From NCBI RefSeq assembly GCF_026341275.1, contig NZ_JAIFZO010000002.1:4370118-4434117 (forward strand): 64,000 bases of DNA. The letters run 5' to 3'. Of this stretch, positions 23,241 to 32,740 are shown piece after piece; position 1 is the stretch's first letter; each line of letters begins with the position of its first letter. The notes below the pieces were generated by a model, which saw only the letters and a program-made list of their open reading frames with translations, was not told where the DNA came from and did not search any database. The position numbers and the translations under genes are program-made. This DNA is from Streptomyces ortus (GTDB lineage Bacteria > Actinomycetota > Actinomycetes > Streptomycetales > Streptomycetaceae).

Positions 23241-24731
23241 TCACTTCTTGCTGTCGATGACTGCCTTCATCACGTCCCTCGCGATCGGAGCGGCGAGACC
23301 ACCGCCGGAGATGTCGTCACGGTTGGCGCTCTCGTCCTCGACCACCACGGCGACGGCGACCGGAGAGCTGCCGTCGTCGAGTTTCGCGTACGAGATGAAC
23401 CAGGCGTACGGGTTCTCGCTGTTGTCGACACCGCGCTGGGCGGTACCGGTCTTGCCGCCGACCGTGACGCCGCTCTCGTTGATCTGGGCGTTGGTGCCGG
23501 TGCCCTTCTCGACGACCGTCTCCATGATCGACTGAAGGATCTGGGCGTTCTTCTCGGAGAGCGGCTCGCTCATCTTCTCCGGGTCGGTCTGCTCGATGAC
23601 GTCGAGGCTCGGCGCCTGGAGCTTGTCGACCATGTAGGGCTTCATGAGCGTGCCGTCGTTGGCGACGGCCGAGGCGACCATCGCCATCTGCAGCGGAGTC
23701 GTGGCGGTCTCGAACTGGCCGATCGAGCTGAGCGCCGTCTGCGGCCGGTCCATCTTCTCGGGGAAGTTGGAGGCACTGGAGCGGATCGGAACGAACTGCT
23801 CCTCGTTGAATCCGAACTTCTTGGCCGTCTCCAGCATGTCCTCCTTGCCGACGTCGACGCCGAGCTTGCCGAAGACGGTGTTGCAGGACACGCGCAGCGC
23901 CTCGCGCAGCGTCGCGTTCTTGCAGGGGATGTTCCCCTCGTTCTTCAGCTCGGTGGTGGTGTCCGGCAGGGTGTACGGAAGAGGGGAGTCGGTTTTCTCA
24001 TCGGCGCTGTCGACGATTCCATGCTCCAGCGCCGCCGCGGCCGTGACCACCTTGAAGGTCGACCCGGGCGGGTAGATCTCGCGCAGCGCCCGGTTCTGCA
24101 TCGGGTCGTCCTTGTTGTTCTTCTTCTGGAGCTTGTTCCATGCCTTGCCGTCGACCTTGTTGGAGTTGCCGGCGAACGTCGAGGGGTCGTACGAGGGGGT
24201 GGAGGCCAGCGCCAGGATCGCGCCGGTCTCCGGGTCGATCGCGGCGACCGCGCCCTTGCCCTGCTTCAGCAGCCCCTGGTACGCGGCCTTCTGCGCGGCG
24301 GCGTTCAGCGTGGTGACGACATTGCCGCCCTCCTGCTTCTTGCCGGTGATCATGTCGAGCGTACGGCGGAAGAAGAGCCGGTCGTCGTTGCCGGTGAGGA
24401 TGCCGTCCTCGATGCTCTCCAGCTGCGTGGCACCGAAGGCCTGCGAGGCGTAGCCCGTGACGGGGGCCCACATCGCGCCGTCCTTGTAGGTGCGCTTGTA
24501 CTCGAAGTCGTTGAAGTCGTCGCCGTTCGTCTTGGTGGAGCCGGTGATCGGACGGCCGTCGACGATGATGTCGCCGCGCGGTGTGGCGTACCGCGCGATG
24601 GCGACACGGCGGTTCTTCGTGTCGTCCTTCAGGGAGTCCGCCTGGACGTACTGGATCCAGTTGTCGCGGATGAGCAGGGCGAGGACGAGGAGCCCGCAGA
24701 AGATCGCGATCCGGCGCAGGGGCTTGTTCAC
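23241..24731 (-). CDS. pbpA: Class B penicillin-binding protein PbpA
   Basis: The 496-aa transpeptidase has an N-terminal membrane anchor (about 7-22) and the active-site motifs STFK (Ser224), SCN (282-284) and KTG (427-429). It cross-links peptidoglycan, partnered with the RodA/FtsW polymerase encoded just upstream. The GTG start overlaps that gene's stop (GTGA), confirming the start and translational coupling. It is a likely target pathway of PknB. Confidence 0.97.
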   Translation of the reverse strand: MNKPLRRIAIFCGLLVLALLIRDNWIQYVQADSLKDDTKNRRVAIARYATPRGDIIVDGRPITGSTKTNGDDFNDFEYKRTYKDGAMWAPVTGYASQAFGATQLESIEDGILTGNDDRLFFRRTLDMITGKKQEGGNVVTTLNAAAQKAAYQGLLKQGKGAVAAIDPETGAILALASTPSYDPSTFAGNSNKVDGKAWNKLQKKNNKDDPMQNRALREIYPPGSTFKVVTAAAALEHGIVDSADEKTDSPLPYTLPDTTTELKNEGNIPCKNATLREALRVSCNTVFGKLGVDVGKEDMLETAKKFGFNEEQFVPIRSSASNFPEKMDRPQTALSSIGQFETATTPLQMAMVASAVANDGTLMKPYMVDKLQAPSLDVIEQTDPEKMSEPLSEKNAQILQSIMETVVEKGTGTNAQINESGVTVGGKTGTAQRGVDNSENPYAWFISYAKLDDGSSPVAVAVVVEDESANRDDISGGGLAAPIARDVMKAVIDSKK

Positions 24732-26164
24732 GGTCGGACCACCTGGGTCATCTCGGCGTCGGGGTTGGGTGCGGGGGCCGGCGCGGGCCGGCGGGCGGTG
24801 TCGCTGATGCGGATCAGGATGCCGATGAGCGCCCAGTTGGCGATGACGGACGAACCTCCGTACGCCAGGAACGGCATCGTCATACCGGTCAGCGGGATCA
24901 GGCCCATGACGCCGCCGGCGACCACGAAGACCTGGAGGGCGAAGGCGCCCGAGAGACCGATGGCGAGCAGCTTGCCGAAGGGGTCGCGGGCGGCGAGGGC
25001 GGTGCGTACGCCGCGCTCCACGATCAGGCCGTACATCAGCAGGATCGCCATCACGCCGGCCAGGCCCAGTTCCTCGCCGAAGGTGGCGAGGATGAAGTCG
25101 GAGTTGGCGGCGAAGCCGATGAGGTCGGAGTTGCCCTGGCCGAGTCCGGTGCCGAGGGTGCCACCGGAGCCGAAGGCCCACAGGGCCTGCATGGACTGCT
25201 CGGTGTGGCCGATGACGCCCTGCTGGCTGAGCTCGTACTCGTGCATCGGGTCGAGCCACGCCTGGACGCGCTGCTGGACGTGCGACTCGAAGGAGGCCAC
25301 GCCGACGGCACCGGCCGCCGACATCAGCATGCCGAAGACGATCCAGCTGGTCCGCTCGGTGGCGACGTACAGCATGATCACGAACATGCCGAAGAAGAGC
25401 AGGGAGGTACCGAGGTCGGTCTCGAAGACCAGGATCAGGATGGAGATGATCCAGACGACGATGATCGGGCCCAGGTCGCGTCCGCGCGGCAGGTAGATGC
25501 CCATGAAGCGGCGGCTGGCCAGGGCGAGCGCGTCGCGCTTCACCATGAGGTAGCCGGCGAAGAAGATCGCCAGGACGATCTTCGCGAACTCACCGGGCTG
25601 GATGGTGAATCCGGCGATCGAGATCCAGATCCTGGCGCCGAAGACGTTCAGGCCGAGGCCCGGGACCAGCGGCAGGAGCAGCAGGATCAGCGCGCCGACC
25701 ATGGAGATGTACGTGTAGCGCTGCAGGACGCGGTGGTCCTTGAGGAAGACCAGCACGACCACGAAGAGGGCCACGCCCAGCGCGGAGTACAGCAGTTGGC
25801 GGGGGGCCGCCTCGACGAACGTACTGCTCGCCTGCAGCCGCTTGGACTGGTCCAGGCGCCAGATGACGACCAGACCGATGCCGTTCAGCAGCGTCGCCAG
25901 CGGCAGCATCAGCGGGTCCGCGTACGGCGCGAACTTTCGTACGACGACATGGCCGACGGCGGCGAGCAGGCCGAGACCGAGCCCGTAGCTCAGCAGGCCC
26001 GGCGGCACCGAGTCATTGATGGCCAGCCCGACGTTGGCGTAGGCGAACACCGGGATGACCACGGCGAACACGAGCAGCGCGAGCTCGGTGTTGCGCCGGC
26101 TCGGTGTGCCGATCGAGCCGATCGTGGACGTGTGGTGCGTCGGCGTGTTGGAAGTACTGCTCAT
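24728..26164 (-). CDS. rodA: RodA/FtsW-type SEDS glycosyltransferase
   Basis: The 478-aa integral membrane protein has about ten to twelve helices and the SEDS signature stretches (AGFTIQPGEFAKI and a late GLIPLTGMTMPFLAYGGSS loop). SEDS proteins polymerise lipid II into glycan strands and pair with class B PBPs; here pbpA is directly downstream. RodA and FtsW are hard to tell apart by sequence alone; the name follows actinobacterial usage for this operon. Confidence 0.95.
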   Translation of the reverse strand: MSSTSNTPTHHTSTIGSIGTPSRRNTELALLVFAVVIPVFAYANVGLAINDSVPPGLLSYGLGLGLLAAVGHVVVRKFAPYADPLMLPLATLLNGIGLVVIWRLDQSKRLQASSTFVEAAPRQLLYSALGVALFVVVLVFLKDHRVLQRYTYISMVGALILLLLPLVPGLGLNVFGARIWISIAGFTIQPGEFAKIVLAIFFAGYLMVKRDALALASRRFMGIYLPRGRDLGPIIVVWIISILILVFETDLGTSLLFFGMFVIMLYVATERTSWIVFGMLMSAAGAVGVASFESHVQQRVQAWLDPMHEYELSQQGVIGHTEQSMQALWAFGSGGTLGTGLGQGNSDLIGFAANSDFILATFGEELGLAGVMAILLMYGLIVERGVRTALAARDPFGKLLAIGLSGAFALQVFVVAGGVMGLIPLTGMTMPFLAYGGSSVIANWALIGILIRISDTARRPAPAPAPNPDAEMTQVVRP

Positions 26165-26190
26165 CGTGTGACAGGGCCCCTCACGGCTGC

Positions 26191-27732
26191 TTACTGCTTA
26201 CCGCACAGCGAGACCAGCTTCTGCTCTTCGTCGGAGAGGCTGGGGCCGGGTGTCGGAGTGGGTGCGGTCGTGGACTTGGACGGGTCGGACGACGGGCCCG
26301 ACGGAGGCGCCGTCGGTGTCGGTGTGGCCTTGGACGCGGCGGAGGTCCGCGTGGTTCCCGTGACCCCGCCGGCCTCGCCCTCGCCGTTCTTCGCTTTCTC
26401 CTCGCTCTCCGCCTTGCGGCGGTCGGCGTCCTTCTTGCACGCGGACGCCTGGGTCTGGAGTTCGTCGATCTTCGACCGGGCGTCGTTCAGACCGCCCTCG
26501 GTGATCGTCGCCTTGACCTGCTTCTGCTGGTACGGCGGCAGGTACTTGAGTTCGATCTCGGGGTGGTCCTGTTCGACCTTCGAGAGCGAGACCCAGGCGA
26601 GGTCCTGGCTGATGCCGCGGTACAGCGCGACGTGTTCGTCGTTGGCGCCCACGTAGTACTGCGTCTGCGTCCAGCGGTAGCCGCCGTACAGCCCGCCGCC
26701 GATGACGCCGAGCGCGAGCACGATGTAGAAGGATCTCTTCAGCCACTTGCGGCCGGAGCGCGGCTTGACGAAGTCCTCGTCGGTGTAGTCGCCGAACCCG
26801 CCGGTGGGTACGTACCCGGTGGTGTCGCCGCTGCCGGGCGGGCCGAACTCACCGCCGCCACCCTGCCCGGGGACCTGGCGGCCGAGGCCGGAGGCGCGGC
26901 CGGCGGGCGTCTGCATGGCGCCGTTGTCGTGCAGCTGGTTCTGGTTCTCGGCGACCGCGCCCACGACGACCGGGGTGTCGGAGAGCTGCCCGGCGAGGGT
27001 GTCCCCGCCGTCGATGTCGAGGACGTCGGCCACGATGACGGTGATGTTGTCGGGGCCGCCGCCGCGCAGCGCGAGCTCGATCAGCTGCTGAACGGTCTCC
27101 TGGGGGCCCTGGTAGCTGGCGAGGGTGTCCTCCATCGTCTGATGGGAGACGACGCCCGAGAGCCCGTCGGAGCAGATCAGGTAGCGGTCGCCGGCGCGGA
27201 CCTCACGGATGGAGAGGTCGGGCTCGACGTGGTCGCCGCTGCCCAGTGCCCGCATGAGGAGCGACCTCTGCGGGTGGGTGGTCGCCTCTTCCTCCGTGAT
27301 GCGTCCCTCGTCGACGAGGCGCTGCACCCACGTGTGGTCTTGCGTGATCTGCGTCAGCACGCCGTCCCGCAGCAGGTACGCGCGGGAGTCGCCGACGTGC
27401 ACGAGGCCGAGGCGCTGACCGGTCCACAGGAGGGCGGTGAGGGTCGTCCCCATGCCTTCGAGCTGGGGGTCCTCCTCGACCATCATCCTGAGCTGGTCGT
27501 TGGCGCGCTGCACGGCCGTGCCGAGCGAGGTGAGGATGTCGGAGCCGGGCACGTCGTCGTCGAGCGCGACGATCGTGGAGATCACCTCGGACGAGGCGAC
27601 CTCACCGGCGGCCTGGCCGCCCATCCCGTCCGCGATCGCGAGCAGCCGCGGTCCGGCGTAACCGGAGTCCTCGTTGCCCTCTCGGATCATGCCTTTGTGC
27701 GATCCGGCGGCGAAGCGCAGTGACAGACTCAT
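26191..27732 (-). CDS. pstP: PP2C-family Ser/Thr phosphatase (PstP type)
   Basis: The N-terminal 240 residues are a PP2C domain with metal-binding NEDS, LAIADGMGG, GDSRAYLLRDG, SDGLSG and GGPDNITVIV motifs. One membrane helix (about 335-355) and an extracellular Pro/Ser/Thr-rich C-terminus follow. It reverses PknB-type phosphorylation. I choose ATG 27732 (MSLSLRFAAGSHKG), with a GAGG site close by; an in-frame ATG at 27762 and a GTG at 27777 are alternatives. It is in the fhaA-pknB operon. Confidence 0.95.
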   Translation of the reverse strand: MSLSLRFAAGSHKGMIREGNEDSGYAGPRLLAIADGMGGQAAGEVASSEVISTIVALDDDVPGSDILTSLGTAVQRANDQLRMMVEEDPQLEGMGTTLTALLWTGQRLGLVHVGDSRAYLLRDGVLTQITQDHTWVQRLVDEGRITEEEATTHPQRSLLMRALGSGDHVEPDLSIREVRAGDRYLICSDGLSGVVSHQTMEDTLASYQGPQETVQQLIELALRGGGPDNITVIVADVLDIDGGDTLAGQLSDTPVVVGAVAENQNQLHDNGAMQTPAGRASGLGRQVPGQGGGGEFGPPGSGDTTGYVPTGGFGDYTDEDFVKPRSGRKWLKRSFYIVLALGVIGGGLYGGYRWTQTQYYVGANDEHVALYRGISQDLAWVSLSKVEQDHPEIELKYLPPYQQKQVKATITEGGLNDARSKIDELQTQASACKKDADRRKAESEEKAKNGEGEAGGVTGTTRTSAASKATPTPTAPPSGPSSDPSKSTTAPTPTPGPSLSDEEQKLVSLCGKQ

Positions 27733-27860
27733 GCGCACCTCGCCCGTCGGCTCCGGGTACATCCGCACGGTGGCCACCCTCCGGTCGGGAGCGCGCCGGG
27801 GTCCGTCGTGGGGACCGCCGCTGCTCGCTCGCTCCGCTCGCGCTCATTCATGACGTAGCA

Positions 27861-28388
27861 CTACTTCCGCAGCTCGATGACGGTCTTGCCGATGCGGATC
27901 GGCGCGCCCAGCGGAACCGGCGTGGGGGTCGTCAGTCGGGTCCGGTCGAGATACGTGCCGTTGGTGGACCCGAGATCCTCGACGATCCACTGGCCGTCAC
28001 GGTCGGGATAGATCCTGGCATGTCTGCTGGATGCGTAGTCGTCGTCCAGCACGATGGTGCTGTCGTGTGCGCGGCCCAGCGTGATGGTCTGTCCCTGAAG
28101 GGCAACGGTCGTGCCCGTGAGGATGCCCTCCGAGACGACCAGCTTGGTGGGTGCGCCGCGGCGCTGGCGGCCGCCGCCGCTGCCGGACGCCGTCTGCTGT
28201 CGCTGCGGCGGTGGTGCGCTCTGGCGCGCGGCGGCCTGCTGCGGCCTCTGGGCTTCCCGCCGCGACCCGCGCTGTGTGACGCGCGTTCCGAACAGGTCGC
28301 TGCGGATGACCTGCACGGCCACGATCACGAACAGCCACAGTACGGCCAGGAAACCCAGCCGCATGACCGTGAGGGTCAGCTCTGACAT
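27861..28388 (-). CDS. fhaB: FHA-domain protein FhaB
   Basis: The 175-aa protein has an N-terminal membrane helix (about 5-24), a basic Gln/Arg-rich linker and a C-terminal forkhead-associated domain (about 95-170; ITLGRAHDSTIV, SSRHARI, GSTNGTYLD). FHA domains bind phosphothreonine made by PknB-type kinases, so it probably recruits proteins to the growth or division site. FhaA lies ten bases upstream. Confidence 0.95.
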   Translation of the reverse strand: MSELTLTVMRLGFLAVLWLFVIVAVQVIRSDLFGTRVTQRGSRREAQRPQQAAARQSAPPPQRQQTASGSGGGRQRRGAPTKLVVSEGILTGTTVALQGQTITLGRAHDSTIVLDDDYASSRHARIYPDRDGQWIVEDLGSTNGTYLDRTRLTTPTPVPLGAPIRIGKTVIELRK

Positions 28389-28398
28389 TGCCCCCGCT

Positions 28399-29256
28399 TC
28401 ACCCTTCGGCTTGCCGGTAAATGATGGTGGTGCTGCCCACGACGATCCGCGAGCCGTCGCGGAGCGTAGCGCGGGTGGTGTGCTGTCCGTCCACCACGAT
28501 GCCGTTGGTGGACCCAAGATCCTGGACGGTCGAGGGCGTTCCGGTCCGGATCTCGCAGTGCCGGCGCGAGACGCCGGGGTCGTCGATCCGCACGTCGGCT
28601 TCGGTGCTGCGGCCCAGCACGAGCGTCGGGCGGGAGATCTGATGGCGGGTGCCGTTGACCTCGATCCAGTGCCGCGTACGTCCACCCGGCTGCGGGGCCG
28701 CGGCGGGCCGCTGGCCCGCGGGTGCGGCGCCCGGGCGTCCGCCGGGCGGCGGAGCGGCGGGCATGGGCGGAGCGGCGGCGGGCGGATATCCGTAGCCGCC
28801 GGGCTGACCGCCCGCCGGGCCGCGGCCGGCCGGCGGGGGCGGGCCCGCGGGGGCGCGCTCGGGAGCGCCCTGCTGGTTGGCGGAGGAGGCGAGCGTACGG
28901 CTGCGGACCCGGTACAGGCCCGTGTCGAGGTCGTCCGCCTTCTCCAGATGGACCTTGATGGTGCCCATGAAGGTGTAACGCTGCTGCTTGGCGTAGTCGC
29001 GCACCATGCCGGCCAGCTCGTCGCCGAGTTGGCCCGAGTAGGGGCTGAGACGCTCGAAGTCCGGCGTGCTCAGCTCCACGATGAAGTCGTTGGGGACCAC
29101 GGTGCGGTCGCGGTTCCAGATGGTGGCGTTGTTGTCGCACTCGCGCTGCAGCGCTCCCGCGATCTCCACCGGCTGGACCTCGGACTTGAAGACCTTGGCG
29201 AAGGTGCCGTTGACCAGACCTTCGAGGCGTTGCTCGAACTTCTTCAGGACTCCCAT
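28399..29256 (-). CDS. fhaA: FHA-domain protein FhaA with DUF3662
   Basis: The 285-aa protein has an N-terminal DUF3662 domain (1-125, MGVLKKFEQRLEGLVNGTF), a Pro/Gly/Ala-rich linker and a C-terminal FHA domain (about 200-283; LVLGRSTEADVRI, SRRHCEI, GSTNGIVV). In mycobacteria FhaA binds the phosphorylated MviN/MurJ pseudokinase and tunes peptidoglycan synthesis. It is the first gene of the leftward operon; its promoter lies in the 556-base gap to tRNA-Leu, in which I see no other gene. Confidence 0.96.
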   Translation of the reverse strand: MGVLKKFEQRLEGLVNGTFAKVFKSEVQPVEIAGALQRECDNNATIWNRDRTVVPNDFIVELSTPDFERLSPYSGQLGDELAGMVRDYAKQQRYTFMGTIKVHLEKADDLDTGLYRVRSRTLASSANQQGAPERAPAGPPPPAGRGPAGGQPGGYGYPPAAAPPMPAAPPPGGRPGAAPAGQRPAAAPQPGGRTRHWIEVNGTRHQISRPTLVLGRSTEADVRIDDPGVSRRHCEIRTGTPSTVQDLGSTNGIVVDGQHTTRATLRDGSRIVVGSTTIIYRQAEG

Positions 29257-29812
29257 GGGGCACCTCCTCCTGTGTCGTCGTCCTGGTACTGCTTACTGAT
29301 CGTATCCACGCGCCGGGAAATCGGCTGGTTCCCCCTGTCGGCCCGGTCGACGGATGTCGACGCCCGCTGAAGTCCCCTCCCGCTGTTCCCGCCGAAGTCC
29401 CTCTTCGAACTCCCCCGAGGCACTCCGTATGGGGAGGATCGTAGAGGCGGCTTCACCACAGTGTCCCGCACGCGGCAGCGCACCCCGGCCCCCTGACGGG
29501 GAGATGGCCGGGACCGGTACGAGGTTGATACGTGAACCGGTTCCGCTTGATACGTGGCAGCGGGGGTCGGTGGGATCCGGGGCGCCACGGGAGTCGGTCC
29601 TGCTGGTGGCGAGGGGGTGGCGAAGGCAGGGGGACGGGGTGGGAGCGGGGGCGGGAACCGGGTGGCGGGGCGGCCGGCAGCGGCTCCGCGCGCCTGCGGG
29701 CGGCCTCCCGTGGCCCTCGGAAACGGATGTGAATCCACCCCCACCAGCGTGCTAATCTTCTGGATGTCGGAAGGCGCTCACCCCCTGGTGGGAGACGGAC
29801 GACACACAGAAT

Positions 29813-29898
29813 GCGCGAGTGGCGGAATGGCAGACGCGCTGGATTCAGGTTCCAGTGCCCGCAAGGGCGTGGGGGTTCAACTCCCCCCTCGCGCACCA
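29813..29898 (+). tRNA. tRNA-Leu(CAG)
   Basis: The acceptor GCGCGAG pairs with CTCGCGC, the anticodon stem CTGGA/TCCAG closes loop TTCAGGT (anticodon CAG), there is a long class II variable arm (TGCCCGCAAGGGCGT), and CCA is encoded (29896-29898). Confidence 0.97.
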
Positions 29899-29901
29899 GC
29901 A

Positions 29902-29949
29902 GAGACGGGTCCCCGTCAGAACGAAAGTTCTGGCGGGGGCCCGTTTCTC
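29902..29949 (+). terminator. Terminator after tRNA-Leu
   Basis: A long hairpin (GAGACGGG... pairing with ...CCCGTTTCTC, GAAA tetraloop) starts three bases after the tRNA. Beyond it, to 30287, I see only an octamer repeat (three GCGGTTGC units, 29991-30014) and the promoter of the next gene. Confidence 0.85.
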
Positions 29950-30287
29950 ATTTCCCCGGGGGCTACGCGGGTACGCGGTTACGTAGCCACGCGGTTGCGC
30001 GGTTGCGCGGTTGCGCGGCGGGGCTGGACCCGGGCCGAGGGACGGCGCGGGAGGCGGCACGGCGCGGCGATACGGAGCGGAACGGCCCTGGCGGTGAGGT
30101 ATCTCACGGCTGGGGCTTTGTGGGTTCCGGGGGCTTGGCTGGTGGGCGGCCGGAGAAACGACTCGGCAGGTCAGCCGGATACCACTTGATCACTCAAGTC
30201 GGTGAACCATCCCATCATCCAGAAACATGATCGACGCTGCGGCGTTCATTCCGGTCGGAAGAGATTCTCCGCCGGAAAGGATTGTTC

Positions 30288-30752
30288 ATGGCCGCGCTTT
30301 TTCGGTCCAGGCTTTTCATCGCAGCCGCCGCCGCATGTGCTCTCGTGCTGACGAGTCCCTCGGCCGCGCAGGCGGGCGCCGTCGGGTCGACCCCGGTGCG
30401 GACCTTCGAGTACAGCGTCGGCGGTATGACCATGAAGGTCCCGACCGGCTGCTTGTTCACGCACATCATCCGTGGTGGCGGGAAGAGGATCACCTACCAG
30501 AACGCCGGTGTGGACTGCGCCTTCGTTGCCGCGCTGGGCAGCGGGTTCTGCAACTGGCGGATCGATTTCACGTACGCCGACACCAACAACAAGACGTACC
30601 GCACGTCCCGGGGGCGAACGCATCCCGAGTGCAAGATCGATCCGATGCGGAACAACTCTCCTCGGACGCTGCCTCGTTATGGAAAAGCGTGTGCGCACCT
30701 CTATGTGACCGGGGTGCGCCGAGTGAGTCAGTGTCATCACATTACGAAGTGA
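30288..30752 (+). CDS. Secreted six-cysteine protein (154 aa)
   Basis: The ATG follows GGAAAGG. A clear Sec signal peptide (MAALFRSRLFIAAAAACALV..., cleavage after about SAAQA) leaves a mature protein of about 120 residues. It has six cysteines (in TGCLF, VDCAF, GFCNW, PECKI, KACAH, SQCHH), suggesting three disulfides, and is basic towards the C-terminus. I recognise no family. It is followed seven bases later by a small membrane protein gene, so the two are probably one unit. An antimicrobial or toxin-like role is possible but unsupported. Confidence 0.75.
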   Translation: MAALFRSRLFIAAAAACALVLTSPSAAQAGAVGSTPVRTFEYSVGGMTMKVPTGCLFTHIIRGGGKRITYQNAGVDCAFVAALGSGFCNWRIDFTYADTNNKTYRTSRGRTHPECKIDPMRNNSPRTLPRYGKACAHLYVTGVRRVSQCHHITK

Positions 30753-30759
30753 GTTGTTC

Positions 30760-31005
30760 ATGATCGATCAGCAGCAAGATCGGGAGCAGCGGGAGAAGTC
30801 GCGAGGGCGCTCGGCCGAGATCGCCGCGTTCGTGGCGGGCCTCGTGGCGACCTTCGCCTTCTTCGCCTTCTTTCCCGGGCTCCCGCATGTCATCGACTGG
30901 GGGGCGATCGTTGTCTCCGTTCTGGTGGGTGCGCTCGCCCGGTGGGGCTGTCGGCGGTGGATGGAAAGGGGTGGCAGCGGCGACACGGGGTCCCCGCGTT
31001 CCTGA
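30760..31005 (+). CDS. Small membrane protein paired with the secreted protein (81 aa)
   Basis: The product has a charged N-terminus (MIDQQQDREQREKSRGRS), two hydrophobic helices (about 20-40 and 46-62) separated by a short loop, and a basic/Gly/Ser tail. The ATG is seven bases after the stop of the secreted six-cysteine protein. I recognise no family. Position and topology would suit an immunity or export partner, but no homology supports this. Confidence 0.65.
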   Translation: MIDQQQDREQREKSRGRSAEIAAFVAGLVATFAFFAFFPGLPHVIDWGAIVVSVLVGALARWGCRRWMERGGSGDTGSPRS

Positions 31006-31091
31006 GGGGCGGGGGCGCGGGACGGTGATGTATCTCACGGTTGGGAGGGCCTAGGGTGCCTGTCCGGACTACGTGGCGGGAGTGGGGCTCT

Positions 31092-31769
31092 GTGAAGGTG
31101 ATCCTCTTCGGGGCGACCGGGATGGTCGGGCGCGGAGTTCTGCGGGAGTGTCTCCGGGACGCGGCGGTCGAGAGCGTGCTCGTGATCGGCCGTACGACGG
31201 TGGGAGTCACACATCCGAAACTGCGCGAGGTCGTCCGGGCCGACCTCACCGACCTCACCGGCCTCGACGGGCCGGAGGGTGAACTCGCCGGACACGACGC
31301 CTGTTTCTTCTGCCTCGGCGTCTCGTCGGCGGGCATGAAGGAGGCCGCGTACCGCAAGGTCACGTACGACCTCACCCTCTCGGTGGCGCGCACACTGGCC
31401 GCGTCGAGTCCCGGGCTGACCTTCTGTTACGTGTCGGGGCAGGGGACCGACAGCTCCGCGCGCGGGCGGCTGATGTGGGCGCGGGTCAAGGGGGAGACGG
31501 AGAACGCCCTGCTCGCGCTGGACGGCGTGGACGCGTACATGTTCCGGCCGGGGCTCATCCAGCCGCTGCACGGGATCACGTCCAAGACGCGGGTCTACCG
31601 GGCGGTCTACGCGGCGACCGGGCGTCTGCTGCCCCTCCTGCGGAAGCTGGCGCCCCGCTGGATCACCACTACGGAGCAGGTGGGTCTGGCGATGGTCGCC
31701 GTGGCCCGTGGCGAGTCCGGGGTCCGGGTGCTGGAGACCGAGGAGATCAACAGGCTCGCTGGGGCGTGA
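31092..31769 (+). CDS. NAD(P)H-binding epimerase-like protein
   Basis: The GTG start (31092) directly begins the Rossmann strand MKVILFGATGMVGRGVLREC with the GATGMVG dinucleotide motif. The 225-aa atypical short-chain reductase has VSGQGTDSS near residue 113 and the RPGLIQP stretch in the C-terminal half. Similar proteins are annotated as NAD(P)-dependent epimerase/dehydratase or semialdehyde dehydrogenase-like. The substrate is unknown. Confidence 0.8.
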   Translation: MKVILFGATGMVGRGVLRECLRDAAVESVLVIGRTTVGVTHPKLREVVRADLTDLTGLDGPEGELAGHDACFFCLGVSSAGMKEAAYRKVTYDLTLSVARTLAASSPGLTFCYVSGQGTDSSARGRLMWARVKGETENALLALDGVDAYMFRPGLIQPLHGITSKTRVYRAVYAATGRLLPLLRKLAPRWITTTEQVGLAMVAVARGESGVRVLETEEINRLAGA

Positions 31770-31875
31770 CGCGACGCGCGCCCCGCCCGCGGTGGCGAGG
31801 GCGAGGCGCGGGTCCGTGCGGGTCCGTGTGGTGGCGTGCCGCAGCGCGGATGGGGCGTGGACCTCCGGCGAGGTG

Positions 31876-32535
31876 TCAGGCGGCCCTCGGGGCGAGCTGC
31901 TCCGCGAGGGTCCGTCCCTTGGTGGCCGCGTCCTCAAGGGCCTTGTCGCGGGATGCCTCGAAGAGCGGGACCAGGTCGGCCAGCGCCGGCATGTGCGGGG
32001 CCATCGTCAGCTCCGGGACGATGAACTCGACGTCCAGGCCGAGCATGTCCCTCAGGACGGCCCCCAGGTAGTTCTGTACGTACTCGTAGCCCTCGCGCGG
32101 CGTGCCAGGACCGTAGGCGCCGCCGCGGCTGGCCACGATGGTGACCGGGGTCCCCTTGGCGGACTGGACGTCGCCCGCGGTGCGGCCCACGACGATCACG
32201 TTGTCCAGCCACGCCTTCAGGGTCGAGGGGATCGAGAAGTTGTACATGGGCGCGCCGATCAGGACGGCGTCCGCCCGCTCCAGCTCCTCGATGAACTCCA
32301 GGCGTCCGGCGAAGGCCGCGGCCTGCTCCGGGGTGTGCTCCGACGGGTCCGCGAAGGCGGCGCTGTGGGCGTCGGCGGTGATGTGCGGGACCGGGTGCGC
32401 GGAGAGGTCGCGGTAGATCACGGTGCCCTCCGGGTGCTGCTCCTCCCAGGCCTTGCGGAAGGCGTCCGTGACGGCGCGGGACGCCGAGGCGGAACCGGGA
32501 AGGACGGACGAGTCCACGTGCAGCAGGGTGGCCAT
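31876..32535 (-). CDS. FMN-dependent NADH azoreductase / NAD(P)H quinone reductase
   Basis: The 219-aa flavodoxin-like protein begins MATLLHVDSSVLPGSASASR, the AzoR FMN phosphate-binding N-terminus. It carries the family motifs PMYNFSIPSTLKAWLD and VASRGGAYGPG. AzoR enzymes reduce quinones and azo compounds with NAD(P)H. The ATG has GGAG at good spacing. It is divergent from an HxlR regulator, the classic azoR arrangement, so electrophile- or redox-responsive control is likely. Confidence 0.93.
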   Translation of the reverse strand: MATLLHVDSSVLPGSASASRAVTDAFRKAWEEQHPEGTVIYRDLSAHPVPHITADAHSAAFADPSEHTPEQAAAFAGRLEFIEELERADAVLIGAPMYNFSIPSTLKAWLDNVIVVGRTAGDVQSAKGTPVTIVASRGGAYGPGTPREGYEYVQNYLGAVLRDMLGLDVEFIVPELTMAPHMPALADLVPLFEASRDKALEDAATKGRTLAEQLAPRAA

Positions 32536-32553
32536 GAGTTCTCCATTTGGGGT

Positions 32554-32617
32554 GGGTGAAGGGAGTGCGTGAACGGAGTGGGTCAAGGGGGTGCGTGAAG
32601 GACGTGCGTGAAGACGT
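32554..32617. repeat. 13-bp tandem repeat in the azoR leader
   Basis: About five degenerate units of 13 bases (GCGTGAACGGAGT type, the last of 12) lie immediately upstream of the azoreductase ribosome site. Confidence 0.8.
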
Positions 32618-32740
32618 GCTGTGCCGTGGGCGGGCCGGATCAGGGCCTGCCCGCGGTGTTGCTTTTTCGTGCGTAACTATGAATAACACAGGAGCTTACT
32701 TTTTTTCATCCCCGTACGGGACGGCAAGTACCCTGAAGGC

